Positions 28,951 to 38,319 are shown, counted from the first letter of the stretch. The stretch is 64,000 bases of DNA from Phenylobacterium sp. (GCF_004297125.1 NZ_SCVD01000003.1:1-64000); one strand, 5' to 3'. Numbers and translations: made by a program. The notes: a model not told the origin generated them from the sequence alone.

Positions 28951-29409
28951 GTGGCCGAGGGCGCCTGCGAGGTCTGGTTCTACCACCTGGAACGCACCGG
29001 GCTGGACCAGGCCTTGCCGGAGCTGCTGGAGAAGACCCTGCAAAAGGGCTGGAAGGCCATCGTCCGCTCGTCGATGACCGAACGGATCGACCACCTGGAC
29101 GGCTGGCTCTGGAGCTATCGCGACGAGAGCTTCCTGCCGCACGCCCCGGCCGACGATCCGGGGGCGGCGCGCCAGCCGATCCTGCTGACCACGGGGACCG
29201 AGAACCCCAACGCCGCAGACGCCCTGTTCCTGGTGGATGGCGCCGAGCCGGGTGAACTTGCCGGGTACCAGCGCTGCGTCGTGCTGTTCGACGGCGGCGA
29301 CGAGGACCAGCTCCGGAACGCCCGGACGCAGTGGAGCGCCGTGAAGGCGCGCGGCCTGCCGGTCTCCTACTGGAAGCAGCAGGCCAGAGGCTGGGAGAAG
29401 CAGGCATGA
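28951..29409 (+). CDS. holC: DNA polymerase III subunit chi
   Basis: The 152-residue protein starts at GTG 28951, one base after the pepA stop. CEVWFYHLERTGLDQALPELLEKTLQKGWKA matches the HolC N-terminus (FYHL...LL.K.L..G.R), and IDHLDGWLWSYRDESFLPH is the DxLWxFxxxxFLPH signature. HolC links the clamp loader to SSB at the replication fork. The location after pepA supports the assignment. Confidence 0.94.
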   Translation: MAEGACEVWFYHLERTGLDQALPELLEKTLQKGWKAIVRSSMTERIDHLDGWLWSYRDESFLPHAPADDPGAARQPILLTTGTENPNAADALFLVDGAEPGELAGYQRCVVLFDGGDEDQLRNARTQWSAVKARGLPVSYWKQQARGWEKQA

Positions 29410-29738
29410 GGCGCGCGACCGTCATGGCGGGGGTCCTGCTGGGGCTGGGGGGCTGTTCCACGGCGCCGCCGTCCGCACCCCCGCCGCCCCCGCCGCCGGC
29501 GGTCGCTCCGCCGCCGCCCACCGACCCCGGGCCGCAACCTTCGGCGGATTCCTGCGGGGCCAAGGAGGTCCAGAACCTGGTCGGCCGCCCGCGCTCCGAG
29601 ATCCCGGTGCCCGTGCGGCCCGAGCTGCAGCGGGTGGCCTGCACCACCTGCGCGGTGACCATGGATTTCAACCCGAACCGGCTGAACTTCTTCTTCGACG
29701 CCCAGACCGGCCTGATCAAGGAAGTCCGCTGCGGCTAG
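29406..29738 (+). CDS. I78-family peptidase-inhibitor-like lipoprotein
   Basis: The 110-residue protein starts at the ATG 29406, overlapping the holC stop as ATGA. The N-terminus MRRATVMAGVLLGLGGC is a lipoprotein signal with lipobox LGGC at Cys17. A Pro/Ala linker rich in PPPP follows. The C-terminal domain ADSCGAKEVQNLVGRP and DFNPNRLNFFFDAQTGLIKEVRCG fits the I78 (elastase-inhibitor-like) family, whose members are usually small secreted proteins. Longer in-frame starts read through holC and are rejected. Confidence 0.85.
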   Translation: MRRATVMAGVLLGLGGCSTAPPSAPPPPPPPAVAPPPPTDPGPQPSADSCGAKEVQNLVGRPRSEIPVPVRPELQRVACTTCAVTMDFNPNRLNFFFDAQTGLIKEVRCG

Positions 29739-30967
29739 GCCGGCGCGATCGCCACGCCCAGTTCGCGCAGCAGCGACAGCCAGGCCTCGCGGCCCTTCGC
29801 GCGGCTGAACATCGCCTCCGCCGTCGCCCGCGCGGCGGCGCGCAGCGGCGCCTTGGCCTCGGGATTGCGGCAGGCGTCGATCAGCGCGCCCGCCAGCGCG
29901 TCGTGGTCGAAGAACGGCAGCAGGCGGCCGTTCACGCCGTCCTGGATGGCGTCGCGCACCGGCGGGGTGTCCGAGCCGATCACGTAGCACCCCGACGCCA
30001 TCGCCTCGGAAAGCGACCACGAGAGGACGAACGGATAGGTGTAGTAGGTGTGGACGACGCCCAGGCGCAGGGCCGCCAGCATCCGGGCATGCGGAACCTG
30101 GCCCAGGAAATGGACGCGGGCCGGATCGTAGTCGACGCCCCGGAAACAGACCTCCTGCCAGGTCATCCCCTCGGGCGGGCTCCCGCCGTAGGGCTTCTTG
30201 TTGGGATCGCCGATGAAGATCGCGTGGGCGTCCGGAACCTCGGCCAGGAGGCGGGGCAGGGCGCGCGCCACCGTATGCAGCCCGCGCAACGGCTCCATGT
30301 GGTTGTTCACATGGGTGATGACGGGGGCGCCCGGCGCGAGGACGCGGCCGTCCGGCAGTTCGAAGGGCTGCGCGGGCGCCGGTCGGATCGCCTCGATGTC
30401 GACCCCCTCGTGGAAGATCCGCGTGGCGTCGCGGAACCGGCGCGGCAGGCTGGCCGCCTGGAACGGCGTGGGGGCGACGATGGCGTCGGCGTTGGCGTAG
30501 GCGATCGCCATCATCCCGTTCTTGGCGTCGGCGCGCAGGACGGCGTCCTGGTCGAAAGGCTGGAACTCGGGGTCGAAGCCCACGTCGTAGCCGCGGCCGT
30601 GATAGTAGAACTCGGCGAAAGCCACCGTCCTCGCGTCGGGAAAGACGTCCGCCAGGAACGTCATCTCGCCCCATCCGGGATGGCCGACGATCACCGCCGG
30701 ATCCCAGCCGGCCTCTTTCAGCGCCTGGGCGGCCCTGAAAGCGCTGCTGGCGCGGATCAGGTCGGCCTCGGCCCGAACGGCCAGCGGAAAGATGCCTGGC
30801 GTGGTGCCCCGCGGCAGGCCGTAGCGCGCGATCCTGACGCCTGCGAGGCCCGGCGAATGGCCTTGCCCGATCGCCGCGCAGGGAACCCCGCGCGCCAGCA
30901 ACACCTGGGCGAGGTCCGCGAACTGGCCGGGAAAGTTGTTGTGGACGAAGAGGACGCCGCTCGACAT
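29735..30967 (-). CDS. Glycosyltransferase family 4-like protein
   Basis: The 410-residue GT-B-type glycosyltransferase has an N-terminal Rossmann half starting MSSGVLFVHNNFPGQFADLA. The C-terminal half has HVNNHMEPLRGLHTVARALPRLL and the donor-binding region VLSWSLSEAMASGCYVIGSDTPPVRDAI, with the ExxxxG arrangement. It should transfer a sugar from an activated donor to a surface glycan; specificity is unknown. The start at ATG 30967 is chosen over the longer frame to 31051 by family similarity. No other glycan genes are adjacent. Confidence 0.88.
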   Translation of the reverse strand: MSSGVLFVHNNFPGQFADLAQVLLARGVPCAAIGQGHSPGLAGVRIARYGLPRGTTPGIFPLAVRAEADLIRASSAFRAAQALKEAGWDPAVIVGHPGWGEMTFLADVFPDARTVAFAEFYYHGRGYDVGFDPEFQPFDQDAVLRADAKNGMMAIAYANADAIVAPTPFQAASLPRRFRDATRIFHEGVDIEAIRPAPAQPFELPDGRVLAPGAPVITHVNNHMEPLRGLHTVARALPRLLAEVPDAHAIFIGDPNKKPYGGSPPEGMTWQEVCFRGVDYDPARVHFLGQVPHARMLAALRLGVVHTYYTYPFVLSWSLSEAMASGCYVIGSDTPPVRDAIQDGVNGRLLPFFDHDALAGALIDACRNPEAKAPLRAAARATAEAMFSRAKGREAWLSLLRELGVAIAPA

Positions 30968-31123
30968 GGCCGTCTTCTGCCCGGCGCGCTCAAGCCTGTC
31001 ACGCCCCCGCCTTCGCTCGCGACGCCTCGCCGGGCCGGAGAGATGGGCCAAGGACCCGCCGTCCGGTCGCGCGGCGCCGTGGTTGGCGCGCGAGATCGGC
31101 CCGGCTATAGAGCCTGACGCTGT

Positions 31124-31206
31124 GCGGGCGTGGCGGAATTGGTAGACGCACTTGGTTTAGGTCCAAGCGCTTCGGCGTGGGGGTTCGAGTCCCTCCGCCC
31201 GCACCA
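31124..31206 (+). tRNA. tRNA-Leu (anticodon UAG)
   Basis: The acceptor stem GCGGGCG (31124-31130) pairs with CGCCCGC (31196-31202). The anticodon stem CTTGG-TTTAGGT-CCAAG gives anticodon TAG, the variable arm CGCTTCGGCG is long as expected for Leu, and the T-arm contains GGTTCGAGTCC. CCA is encoded. It marks the left edge of the catabolic island. Confidence 0.96.
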
Positions 31207-31642
31207 TCGAAGTGTCGCGAAGACGACGATGGGACCGTCGGAGCGAGCGACGCGCAGGGCTGGTCCCCCCTCGGTGGGTTCCCGTCGGTCATCTCCTGTA
31301 AAGTTGCAATGCATGCGAATAATGAGTGCTGCTATAGGCGGCTATGGATCGTTGTCCGCTGAAGTCGTGTGTGCGCGACCTGTTACGCGCCGCCAGCTCG
31401 GGTCCGCCGGTTAGGCGCAACCCGCCACCGCAGGCTTCATTCCCGCGCAAATTGCACATCGCGGTGTAAGATTTGGGCGTTCCAGCGGCGCTATAGATTG
31501 ACACACGTGATAGTTTTCTGTCGGATGCGGTTGTCGCCGAGGCGGGCGCCGGGCGCCACTCACATCAGGAACATCGAATGCCGCATCCATCGTTCTCGGG
31601 AATGAACGCCGAGCCCGACGCCGGGTCGCAGAGCGCTCGCGG
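31207..31642. other. 436-base gap between tRNA-Leu and the catabolic island
   Basis: No convincing gene is seen; several short frames here lack any family features and two of them read through the tRNA. The region is less GC-rich than its surroundings. It holds the operator-like site at 31498-31512 and, further upstream, ATTGCACATCGCGGTGTAA, a weaker relative of it. It presumably contains the promoter for the MDR/flavin-oxidoreductase operon. Confidence 0.55.
31498..31517 (+). promoter_or_regulatory. Operator-like site A (before MDR gene)
   Basis: TTGACACACGTGATAGTTTT contains the island motif (reverse strand TATCACGTGTGTCAA) and a consensus -35-like TTGACA. It is almost the same as site G at 43397. 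It lies 125 bases before the first island gene, so a repressor bound here could block RNA polymerase; this is inference from repetition. Confidence 0.6.
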
Positions 31643-32641
31643 ATGAGCCTCGCGCGGGAGATCCGCCTGGCCAGGATGCCTGGCGATCGAGTCTCGGCGG
31701 ACGACTTCGTGATGGCGGAAACGCCCCTGCCGGCGCTGCAGGACGGCGATGTTCGCGTGCGGAACATGTGGATGAGCGTGGATCCCTACATGCGTCTTCC
31801 CCTCACGGGTCGGAAGGGCGTGCGGCCAGGCCTGTCCGTGGGCGACCCCATGTTCGGTGCGGCGGTCGGCGTCGTGGAGGAGTCCCGTGCGCCGGCCATG
31901 CCCGCCGGCGCGCTGGTGCTGAGTCAGAAGGGTTGGCGCGACCGGTTCGTGGCTCCGGCCTCCGACCTCCAGGCGCTGCCGGTCTCGGACATCTCGCCGA
32001 GCTGGTATCTCGGGGTGCTGGGCCTGTCCGGCATGACGGCCTACCCCGGCGTTGAAGAGGTGCTCCGCCCCGTCGCCGGCGAGACCCTGTTCGTCTCCGC
32101 GGCCGCCGGCGCGGTGGGATCGCTGGCCTGCCAACTGGCCCGGCGGCGCGGCGTGCGCGTGCTGGGAAGCGCCGGTTCCGACGACAAGGTCGCCTGGCTC
32201 AAGGACGAGCTCGGCCTCGATGGCGCGGTGAATTACCGCCGTCAGGACGTCGGCGCGTTCCTGAAGGCCGAGTGTCCCAACGGGCTGGACTGCTATTTCG
32301 ACAACGTGGGCGGGGCTACCCTGGACGCGGCCCTGGGCGCGATGCGGCCGGGCGGCCGCATCGGTCTCTGTGGCGCCATCTCCCAGTACAACGACGACAA
32401 CTATCGGGCCGGCCCGGCCGACTTCTTCACCATCATCGAGAAGGGCCTGGTCGTCACCGGCTTCAATGCCGGCCTGGCGGCGCCTCGCGGGCCGGAGATC
32501 GCAGCCGCCCTCATCGGGCTGCTGCAGTCGGGCGAACTCCGCTGGAAGGAGACCGTCGTCGAGGGTCTCGAGAATGCACCGGCCGCGTTCGCATCCCTGT
32601 TCGAGGGCGAGAACGTCGGGAAGCTGATCGTCCGCATCTGA
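31643..32641 (+). CDS. NADP-dependent MDR oxidoreductase (2-alkenal/prostaglandin reductase type)
   Basis: The 332-residue zinc-free medium-chain reductase belongs to the LTB4 12-hydroxydehydrogenase / curcumin reductase CurA branch. It shows RNMWMSVDPYMRLPL, GVLGLSGMTAYPGVEEV, the nucleotide loop VSAAAGAVGSLACQLA at about 155 and LDCYFDNVGG. Such enzymes reduce the C=C bond of alpha,beta-unsaturated ketones or aldehydes with NADPH. It begins the island, 24 bases before the first two-domain flavin oxidoreductase, suggesting sequential enone reductions. Confidence 0.9.
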   Translation: MSLAREIRLARMPGDRVSADDFVMAETPLPALQDGDVRVRNMWMSVDPYMRLPLTGRKGVRPGLSVGDPMFGAAVGVVEESRAPAMPAGALVLSQKGWRDRFVAPASDLQALPVSDISPSWYLGVLGLSGMTAYPGVEEVLRPVAGETLFVSAAAGAVGSLACQLARRRGVRVLGSAGSDDKVAWLKDELGLDGAVNYRRQDVGAFLKAECPNGLDCYFDNVGGATLDAALGAMRPGGRIGLCGAISQYNDDNYRAGPADFFTIIEKGLVVTGFNAGLAAPRGPEIAAALIGLLQSGELRWKETVVEGLENAPAAFASLFEGENVGKLIVRI

Positions 32642-32664
32642 AACGGCCTCACTGGGAGGGTCCC

Positions 32665-34638
32665 ATGGCGCTCACGCACGTCCACACGCCAATCCGCATC
32701 GGCGCCGTCGAGATCAAGAACCGCGTCGTGCGCACCGCGCACAGCACGGCCATCGGCGGGGGGACGCTGAGCGACGATCTGATCGCCTATCATGAGGCGC
32801 GGGCCAAGGGCGGCGTCGGGCTCACCGTACTTGAGGCGATGTCGGTCCACCCATCCTCGATCTCGACCCTGAACATCATCGACCCCAGCTTGGCCGATCG
32901 GTATCCGAAGATGATGGAGCGGATGCGTCCTCACGGGATGCGCGTGTTCCAGCAGCTTTTCCATGCGGGCCACCACGGTCGCCAGCTTGACGGGTCTCCG
33001 CCCTGGGGCGCGTCCGACGTGCCCGGATCGGAGTCCGGCGTACCGCCGATTCCGATGACCAAGGCGATGATCGACGCCGTCATCGAGGGCTATGCCAGGA
33101 CTGCGGCGGCGGTGGAGGGTTGGGGTGGCGAAGGCGCGGAGCTTCATGCGGGGCACGGGTTCCTGCCGCAGCAGTTCCTGTCCACCTATGCCAACGTGCG
33201 CGACGACGACTACGGCGGCGGCTTCGAGAACCGGGCGCGGTTCATCCTCGAAGCGCTGCGGGCGATCCGCGCTGCGGTCTCGAGCACGTTCGTCGTCGGC
33301 TTGCGTCTGTCGCCGGACCTGCTCGAGGGCGGCGTGGACGTCGGCGACAACCTCGCCGTCGCCACGATGGCCGAGGCCGCCGGCCTCGTCGACTATGTGA
33401 GCGTCTCCTCGGGCACGTTCCAGACGATGCACAAGATGATCGGCGGCATGCATGAGCCAGCCGGGTTCGAACTCGTCACGACGGCCCCGATCACCCGACC
33501 GCTCACCGTGCCCACCATGGCGATCGGACGCTTCCGGACCCTGGAGGAGGCCGACCAGGCGATCCGCGCCGGGGAGGCGGACCTGATCGGGATGGTGCGC
33601 GCCACGGTGGCCGACCCCGACCTCGTTCGGAAGAGTCTCGAGGGGCGCCCCGAGGAGGTTCGCCCCTGCATCGCCTGCAACCAGGGCTGCATCGGCCAAC
33701 TGCTCGCGCCGCCGCATCGAATGGGCTGCGCCGTCAACCCGGCGGTGGGCTACGAGCTGAAGCTGGGCGACGATCGCCTTCAACCGGCCCCGACGCCGCT
33801 CAAGGTGCTGGTGATCGGCGGTGGTCCTGCGGGCATGGAGGCCGCCCGGGTGGCGGCTCTCAGGGGTCACAAGGTGGTTCTCGCCGAAGCCGAGCCCAAT
33901 CTCGGCGGAACGGTCAAGCTCGCCGGCGCCGCACCGCACCGGGGAGGGATCAGGGACATCACCTTCTGGATGCAGGACGAGATCTTCCGCCTGGGGGTAG
34001 AGGTTCGCACCGGCGCCTACATGGAACTCGACGACATCCTGGCCGAGGTTCCGGACCGCGTCATCGTGGCCACCGGCTCGACCCCGCGCTTGGACGGCGT
34101 GCAGGCGTCCAACCCCGGCGAGATCGTCCAGGGCATCGATCGCCCGAATGTCCTGTCGTCCAACGACCTCTTCCTCGCCGGCTCGCGCGATCCGGGGCGA
34201 AGTGCGGTGGTGATCGACGACCTGGGCCACTACGAGGCGGTGGCGGCCGCCGAACATCTGGTGGCGAAGGGGGTGGACGTCGCCTTCGTCACCCGTCACA
34301 TCGCCTTCGCGCCCCTGGTGGAAAGCGCGCTGATGACGGCGCCGGCGCTGCAGCGGCTGGACCAGGGCCACTTCACGCTGCACACCCGCACCCGGGCGAT
34401 CTCGGTGGAGCCGGACGGCGTGGTCGTGGGGCCGACGTACCTGCCCATGGGCAGCAATCGGACCGTCAAGCTTCCGGCCGATACCGTCGTCTTCGTCTCC
34501 ACGAACCGACCCAACCGCGGCCTGTACGATGAGCTGGTCGCTGCGGGCGTCGATGCGCGTGTCGTTGGCGACGCCAACGCGCCGCGGTTCATCCCGACCG
34601 CGATCCGCGAAGGTCACGTGGCTGGGTCGCTGGTGTGA
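32665..34638 (+). CDS. Two-domain NADH:flavin / FAD oxidoreductase (FadH/TMADH-like), copy 1
   Basis: The 657-residue protein has an N-terminal OYE-type TIM barrel (about 1-350; IRIGAVEIKNRVVRTAHST, active-site region ELHAGHGFLPQQFLS). A 4Fe-4S ligand set follows at Cys335, Cys338, Cys342 and Cys355 (CIACNQGC), then a C-terminal FAD/NAD half with GGGPAGMEAAR near 385. This is the 2,4-dienoyl-CoA reductase / trimethylamine dehydrogenase architecture: NAD(P)H to FAD to Fe-S to FMN to an unsaturated substrate. The start at ATG 32665 is preceded by GGGAGGG. It is a paralog of the gene at 35839. Confidence 0.93.
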   Translation: MALTHVHTPIRIGAVEIKNRVVRTAHSTAIGGGTLSDDLIAYHEARAKGGVGLTVLEAMSVHPSSISTLNIIDPSLADRYPKMMERMRPHGMRVFQQLFHAGHHGRQLDGSPPWGASDVPGSESGVPPIPMTKAMIDAVIEGYARTAAAVEGWGGEGAELHAGHGFLPQQFLSTYANVRDDDYGGGFENRARFILEALRAIRAAVSSTFVVGLRLSPDLLEGGVDVGDNLAVATMAEAAGLVDYVSVSSGTFQTMHKMIGGMHEPAGFELVTTAPITRPLTVPTMAIGRFRTLEEADQAIRAGEADLIGMVRATVADPDLVRKSLEGRPEEVRPCIACNQGCIGQLLAPPHRMGCAVNPAVGYELKLGDDRLQPAPTPLKVLVIGGGPAGMEAARVAALRGHKVVLAEAEPNLGGTVKLAGAAPHRGGIRDITFWMQDEIFRLGVEVRTGAYMELDDILAEVPDRVIVATGSTPRLDGVQASNPGEIVQGIDRPNVLSSNDLFLAGSRDPGRSAVVIDDLGHYEAVAAAEHLVAKGVDVAFVTRHIAFAPLVESALMTAPALQRLDQGHFTLHTRTRAISVEPDGVVVGPTYLPMGSNRTVKLPADTVVFVSTNRPNRGLYDELVAAGVDARVVGDANAPRFIPTAIREGHVAGSLV

Positions 34639-34678
34639 CCGCGACCATGGTGGCGGCGGCCGCCGGGACCCGGGCCGG

Positions 34679-35581
34679 CTAAGCGGCTGCCGCCTGCCGG
34701 TAGGACCCGGTCTCGACGTCGGCAAGGACATCCAGATGCGTCGGGCTCCACCCCAGTTCACTGCGGGTCCGGGGAGCGCGCGAGCGGCTGCTGACCCCGA
34801 AGAAGAGCGGGCCGCGGAAATCGCCCCAGATCTGACGCGCCTCTTCCAGCGAAACGCTCCGGGTGGGACTTCCGGTGGCGCGGCCTATGGCTTCCGCGAT
34901 GCTGCGCCAGCTCGTTTCGCCCGAGACGGCGTGATAGAGCGCGCCCGCCGCCCCCTTTTCCACGGCCAGACGATAGATCTCCGCCAGATCGTCGACGTGG
35001 ACGTGGGTGTAGAGGTTCAGGCCCTGGCCCAGGTAGCAGACCGAGCCCGTGGTCTTCAGGGACTCGATCATCGCCGGAATCTGCGCGCTGCCGCCGTGGC
35101 CCCAGATCATCGGCGGCCGCACGACCATTGCCCGGACGCCCTGCGCCGCCGCCTCGCGGACGTTTCTCTCGGTCACCGTGCGGATCGCGATCCAATCCGG
35201 CGGTGTGAACGGGTCGTCCTCGGCGAAGGTCTCTTCCCGCCACTCTCCGTGGGGGGTCTCGATGGAGAGGACCGCCGTCCCCGTCGTCTGCACGAAAGGC
35301 CTCCGCGACCCGCCGAGCCGCTCGAGGATCGGGGCGACCGACGGCCACTCCTGGTCGAAGGGAATGGACGAGCAGTTCACGACGCCGTCGACGCCCTCGA
35401 GCGCTGCGAGCAGCTCGATGCTGCCGAAATCGCCGATGACGGGCGTGTATTCCTTGGCCTGAAAGGCCGCGGCCTTCCCGGCGTCCCGCGCCAGGGCGTG
35501 GACCTCATGCCCGCTCGCCGCCAGTCGCCGCGCGACGGCCGAGCCGAGAAATCCCCCCGCGCCGATCACCAGAACCCGCAT
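34679..35581 (-). CDS. NAD(P)-dependent epimerase/dehydratase (atypical or extended SDR)
   Basis: The 300-residue protein begins MRVLVIGAGGFLGSAVARRL, an extended-SDR GxxGxxG loop. It has a VHVDDLAEIYRLAVEKG segment typical of epimerase/NmrA-like proteins. A classical YxxxK is not evident, so the reaction (dehydrogenase, epimerase or sensor) is open. The ATG at 35581 is preceded by GGAGG. It is divergent from the second two-domain flavin oxidoreductase with operator-like site B between. Confidence 0.82.
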   Translation of the reverse strand: MRVLVIGAGGFLGSAVARRLAASGHEVHALARDAGKAAAFQAKEYTPVIGDFGSIELLAALEGVDGVVNCSSIPFDQEWPSVAPILERLGGSRRPFVQTTGTAVLSIETPHGEWREETFAEDDPFTPPDWIAIRTVTERNVREAAAQGVRAMVVRPPMIWGHGGSAQIPAMIESLKTTGSVCYLGQGLNLYTHVHVDDLAEIYRLAVEKGAAGALYHAVSGETSWRSIAEAIGRATGSPTRSVSLEEARQIWGDFRGPLFFGVSSRSRAPRTRSELGWSPTHLDVLADVETGSYRQAAAA

Positions 35582-35690
35582 TGAATCCTCCACCATTTCC
35601 GGAGCGTCGCCGACGACGCGGCGGCGAAGCTCTGCGCCCGTCCGGCGTCTCTTCAAGCGGAGTCGTAGCGCACTCGCTGGACCTAGGAAA

Positions 35691-35705
35691 TAGCACGTGT
35701 TGCAA
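35691..35705 (+). promoter_or_regulatory. Operator-like site B
   Basis: TAGCACGTGTTGCAA is one of the clearest copies of the island motif, with a CACGTG core. It sits between the divergent epimerase-like gene (110 bases away) and flavin oxidoreductase copy 2 (134 bases away), so one bound regulator could control both. Confidence 0.6.
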
Positions 35706-35838
35706 AAATGGGTTGATGGCGAGGCCACTTCCCCTAGGCTGCTTTTCACGGTTTCCGCGCGCCCCGGCGCGCGGCGGATGGCCCGCCGGAACACTTCGGA
35801 TCGGCCTGGCGGCGAACAGGCGAGGGGAGCTGAGCGCG

Positions 35839-37806
35839 ATGCTCACGCACGTGACGCGGCCTATCAGAATCGGCGCCGTCGAATTGAAGAACCGCGTGGT
35901 GCGGACCGCCCATGCGACCGGCATGGGACCGATGTCGGAAGACCTGATCGCCTATCACCTCGCACGGGGGGAGGGCGGCGTCGGCCTGTCGATCATCGAG
36001 ATCCTCTCGGTCCATCCGACCAGCCCGGCCGGGCTGAACACCTTCGACCCGCAGATGCCGGGCCGCTACGAGAAGCTCGTGAACGCGGTTCGCCCGACGG
36101 GCATGCGCCTCTTCCAGCAGGTCTGGCACGGCGGCCAGAACAGCCTGCCGCTGGACGGGTCCCCGCCCTGGGGTCCCTCGGATCGGCCCGGCGTCCTGAC
36201 CGGCGTGCCGACGATCCCCATGACGAGGGGGATGATCGATGAGATCGTGGCGGCCTATGCCGACGCCGCCGCCAAGTGTGTGGCCTGGGGTCTGGATGGG
36301 CTCGAGATCCACTGCGCCCACGGCTACCTGCCGGCCCAGTTCCTGTCGCCGGCCGTCAACACGCGCGAGGACGAGTTCGGCGGGCCGATCGAGAACCGCG
36401 CGCGGTTCATCCTGGAAATCATGCGCGCGGTGCGCGCCGCCACCCCGCCCGGATATCCCGTCGGCGTGCGCCTCGCGCCCGATGAGACGGCCGGGGGAAT
36501 CGGGGCCGGCGACGTGCTCCGCGTGGCCCAATGGCTCGAGGCGGAGCGGCTTGTCGATTTCGTCGATCTCTCGCTGGGCAATTACCAGAGCTTCGCCAAG
36601 ATGATCGGCGGCATGCACGAGCCGGCCGGTTATGAGCTGGCGCAGAACGCGCAGGTGACGGCGAAGCTCGGCGCCCCGTCCCTGGTGACAGGTCGCTTCA
36701 GGACCCTGGAGGAGGCGGACCAGGTCATCCGCGCCGGCCAGGCCGACCTGGTCGGCATGACGCGGGCCCATATCGCCGACCCCCACCTCGTCCGAAAGAG
36801 CCTTGAGGGCAGGGTCGACCAAGTGCGCCCCTGCATCGCCTGCAACCAGGGATGCGTCGGCAATCTGCTCGGCCCGCGCCACAGGGTCGCCTGCGTCGTG
36901 AACCCTGGGGCAGGCTTCGAGCTTCGCCTGGGCGACGACCGGTTGACTCCGGCGGCGGCGCGGCGGCGCGTGGTGGTCGTGGGCGGCGGGCCCTCCGGAT
37001 TGGAGGCCGCGCGCGTGGCCGCCTTGCGCGGCCACGCCGTCGTCCTGCTCGAGGCCCAGCCTGCGCTCGGTGGAACCCTCAGGCTCGCCGCGCGGGCCCC
37101 GACCCGGCACGGATTGGGCGACTACCTCGGCTGGCTCGAGTCCGAGGTCTACCGGCTCGGCGTCGAGGTCCGGCTGAGCACCTTCGCGGACGCCGATGAT
37201 GTGCGCGCGCTCGCGCCGGACGCGGTGATCGTCGCGGCGGGATCGACGCCCCGGCTCGATGGCGTCCAGGCGTCGAACCCGGGAGAGCCCATGCGCGGCG
37301 CGGAAGACCCAAGGGTCGTCTCGTCCAGCGACCTCTTCGCCGAGGGGCGTGGCCAATGGGGCCAGGCCGCCGTCGTCGTCGATGACGTCGGTCACTACGA
37401 AGGGGTGTCGGCCGCCGAGCATCTCGTCGGCCAGGGGCTTGCCGTCACCTATGTCTCGCGCCACGCCAGCTTCGCGCCCGGCGTGGAGACGGCGTTGATG
37501 CCGGAGCCCGCGCTGCAGCGGTTGAGCAAGGGCGACTTCACCTTGCGGCTTCGCACGCGTGCGGTCGCCTTCGAGGGACGCACAGTCTCGCTCGCGCCGA
37601 CCTATCTGGCCGCCGCCCACAATCGGTTGGAGATCGTCCCGGCCGACATCGTGGTCTTCGTGTCGCCCAACCGCCCGAACCGAACCCTCTATGACGACCT
37701 TGTCGGAGGCGCGGCGATGGTCTCGGTGGTCGGAGACGCCAACGCCCCGCGGTTCCTGGAAGCCGCCGTGCATGAAGGCCATCGCGCGGCCGCAGCCATC
37801 GCCTAG
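35839..37806 (+). CDS. Two-domain NADH:flavin / FAD oxidoreductase (FadH/TMADH-like), copy 2
   Basis: The 655-residue paralog of the copy at 32665 shares long identical stretches such as STPRLDGVQASNPGE. The OYE barrel has LEIHCAHGYLPAQFLSP at the active site. 4Fe-4S ligands are Cys332, Cys335, Cys339 and Cys352, and the FAD half has GGGPSGLEAARVAALRGH. It likely reduces a conjugated double bond in a CoA ester or cyclic enone. The ATG at 35839 follows AGGGGAG. The two copies probably handle different intermediates; a third, single-domain relative lies at 44798. Confidence 0.93.
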   Translation: MLTHVTRPIRIGAVELKNRVVRTAHATGMGPMSEDLIAYHLARGEGGVGLSIIEILSVHPTSPAGLNTFDPQMPGRYEKLVNAVRPTGMRLFQQVWHGGQNSLPLDGSPPWGPSDRPGVLTGVPTIPMTRGMIDEIVAAYADAAAKCVAWGLDGLEIHCAHGYLPAQFLSPAVNTREDEFGGPIENRARFILEIMRAVRAATPPGYPVGVRLAPDETAGGIGAGDVLRVAQWLEAERLVDFVDLSLGNYQSFAKMIGGMHEPAGYELAQNAQVTAKLGAPSLVTGRFRTLEEADQVIRAGQADLVGMTRAHIADPHLVRKSLEGRVDQVRPCIACNQGCVGNLLGPRHRVACVVNPGAGFELRLGDDRLTPAAARRRVVVVGGGPSGLEAARVAALRGHAVVLLEAQPALGGTLRLAARAPTRHGLGDYLGWLESEVYRLGVEVRLSTFADADDVRALAPDAVIVAAGSTPRLDGVQASNPGEPMRGAEDPRVVSSSDLFAEGRGQWGQAAVVVDDVGHYEGVSAAEHLVGQGLAVTYVSRHASFAPGVETALMPEPALQRLSKGDFTLRLRTRAVAFEGRTVSLAPTYLAAAHNRLEIVPADIVVFVSPNRPNRTLYDDLVGGAAMVSVVGDANAPRFLEAAVHEGHRAAAAIA

Positions 37807-37815
37807 GAGGATCGA

Positions 37816-38307
37816 GTGGACCTGGAAGAAATCTCCGCGCATCTGCAGATCCAGCAGGTGCTGTTCCGCTACTGCCGCGGCGTGGACCGGGGAGACACGG
37901 GTCTGATCGCCAGCGTCTACCATCCGGACGCGGTGGACGCGCACGGCGCCTGGACCGGGCCTGGCAGAGAGTTCGCCGCCTATCTGGTCCCCAACATGGA
38001 CCAGGTGCCCCTGATCGGTCAGCACCACATCACCAACATCCTGATCGAACGCGTCGGCGATCAGGCCGAGGTCGAAAGCTATTTCATCGCCTTTCATCCG
38101 GAGGCGACGGACGCAGGTCCCGCCCACGCGCTCGTGTGCGGCCGCTATCTCGACCGCTTCGAACGCCGCGACGGGGTCTGGCTGATCGCGGATCGCCGGG
38201 TGGTGCTGGACGTGTCGCGCGCGCTCGGCCGCGCGCCGGACTGGCGTGGCGCGGCCTACTTCCCGGCGGGCGGCCGACGCGAGGACGATCCCTCGGCGCG
38301 CCCCTGA
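37816..38307 (+). CDS. NTF2/SnoaL-like protein 1
   Basis: The 163-residue protein starts at GTG 37816, preceded by AGGAGG. The N-terminus LEEISAHLQIQQVLFRYCRGVDRGDTGLIASVYHPDAV is the SnoaL_4-type pattern with the Arg-Tyr and Asp pair of cone-shaped NTF2 folds. Members include dehydratases, isomerases and polyketide cyclases; the family also contains ketosteroid isomerase. Substrate unknown. It is nine bases after flavin oxidoreductase copy 2, so probably the same transcript. Confidence 0.85.
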   Translation: MDLEEISAHLQIQQVLFRYCRGVDRGDTGLIASVYHPDAVDAHGAWTGPGREFAAYLVPNMDQVPLIGQHHITNILIERVGDQAEVESYFIAFHPEATDAGPAHALVCGRYLDRFERRDGVWLIADRRVVLDVSRALGRAPDWRGAAYFPAGGRREDDPSARP

Positions 38308-38319
38308 AGAGGATGTCTT

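Noticed and set aside
31130..31414. 94-codon frame starting in tRNA-Leu
   Set aside because: Reads through the tRNA and lacks any features.
32401..38127. Very long antisense frames (786 and 793 codons) opposite the two flavin oxidoreductases
   Set aside because: GC-rich shadow frames without domains; the sense genes have full motifs and ribosome sites.
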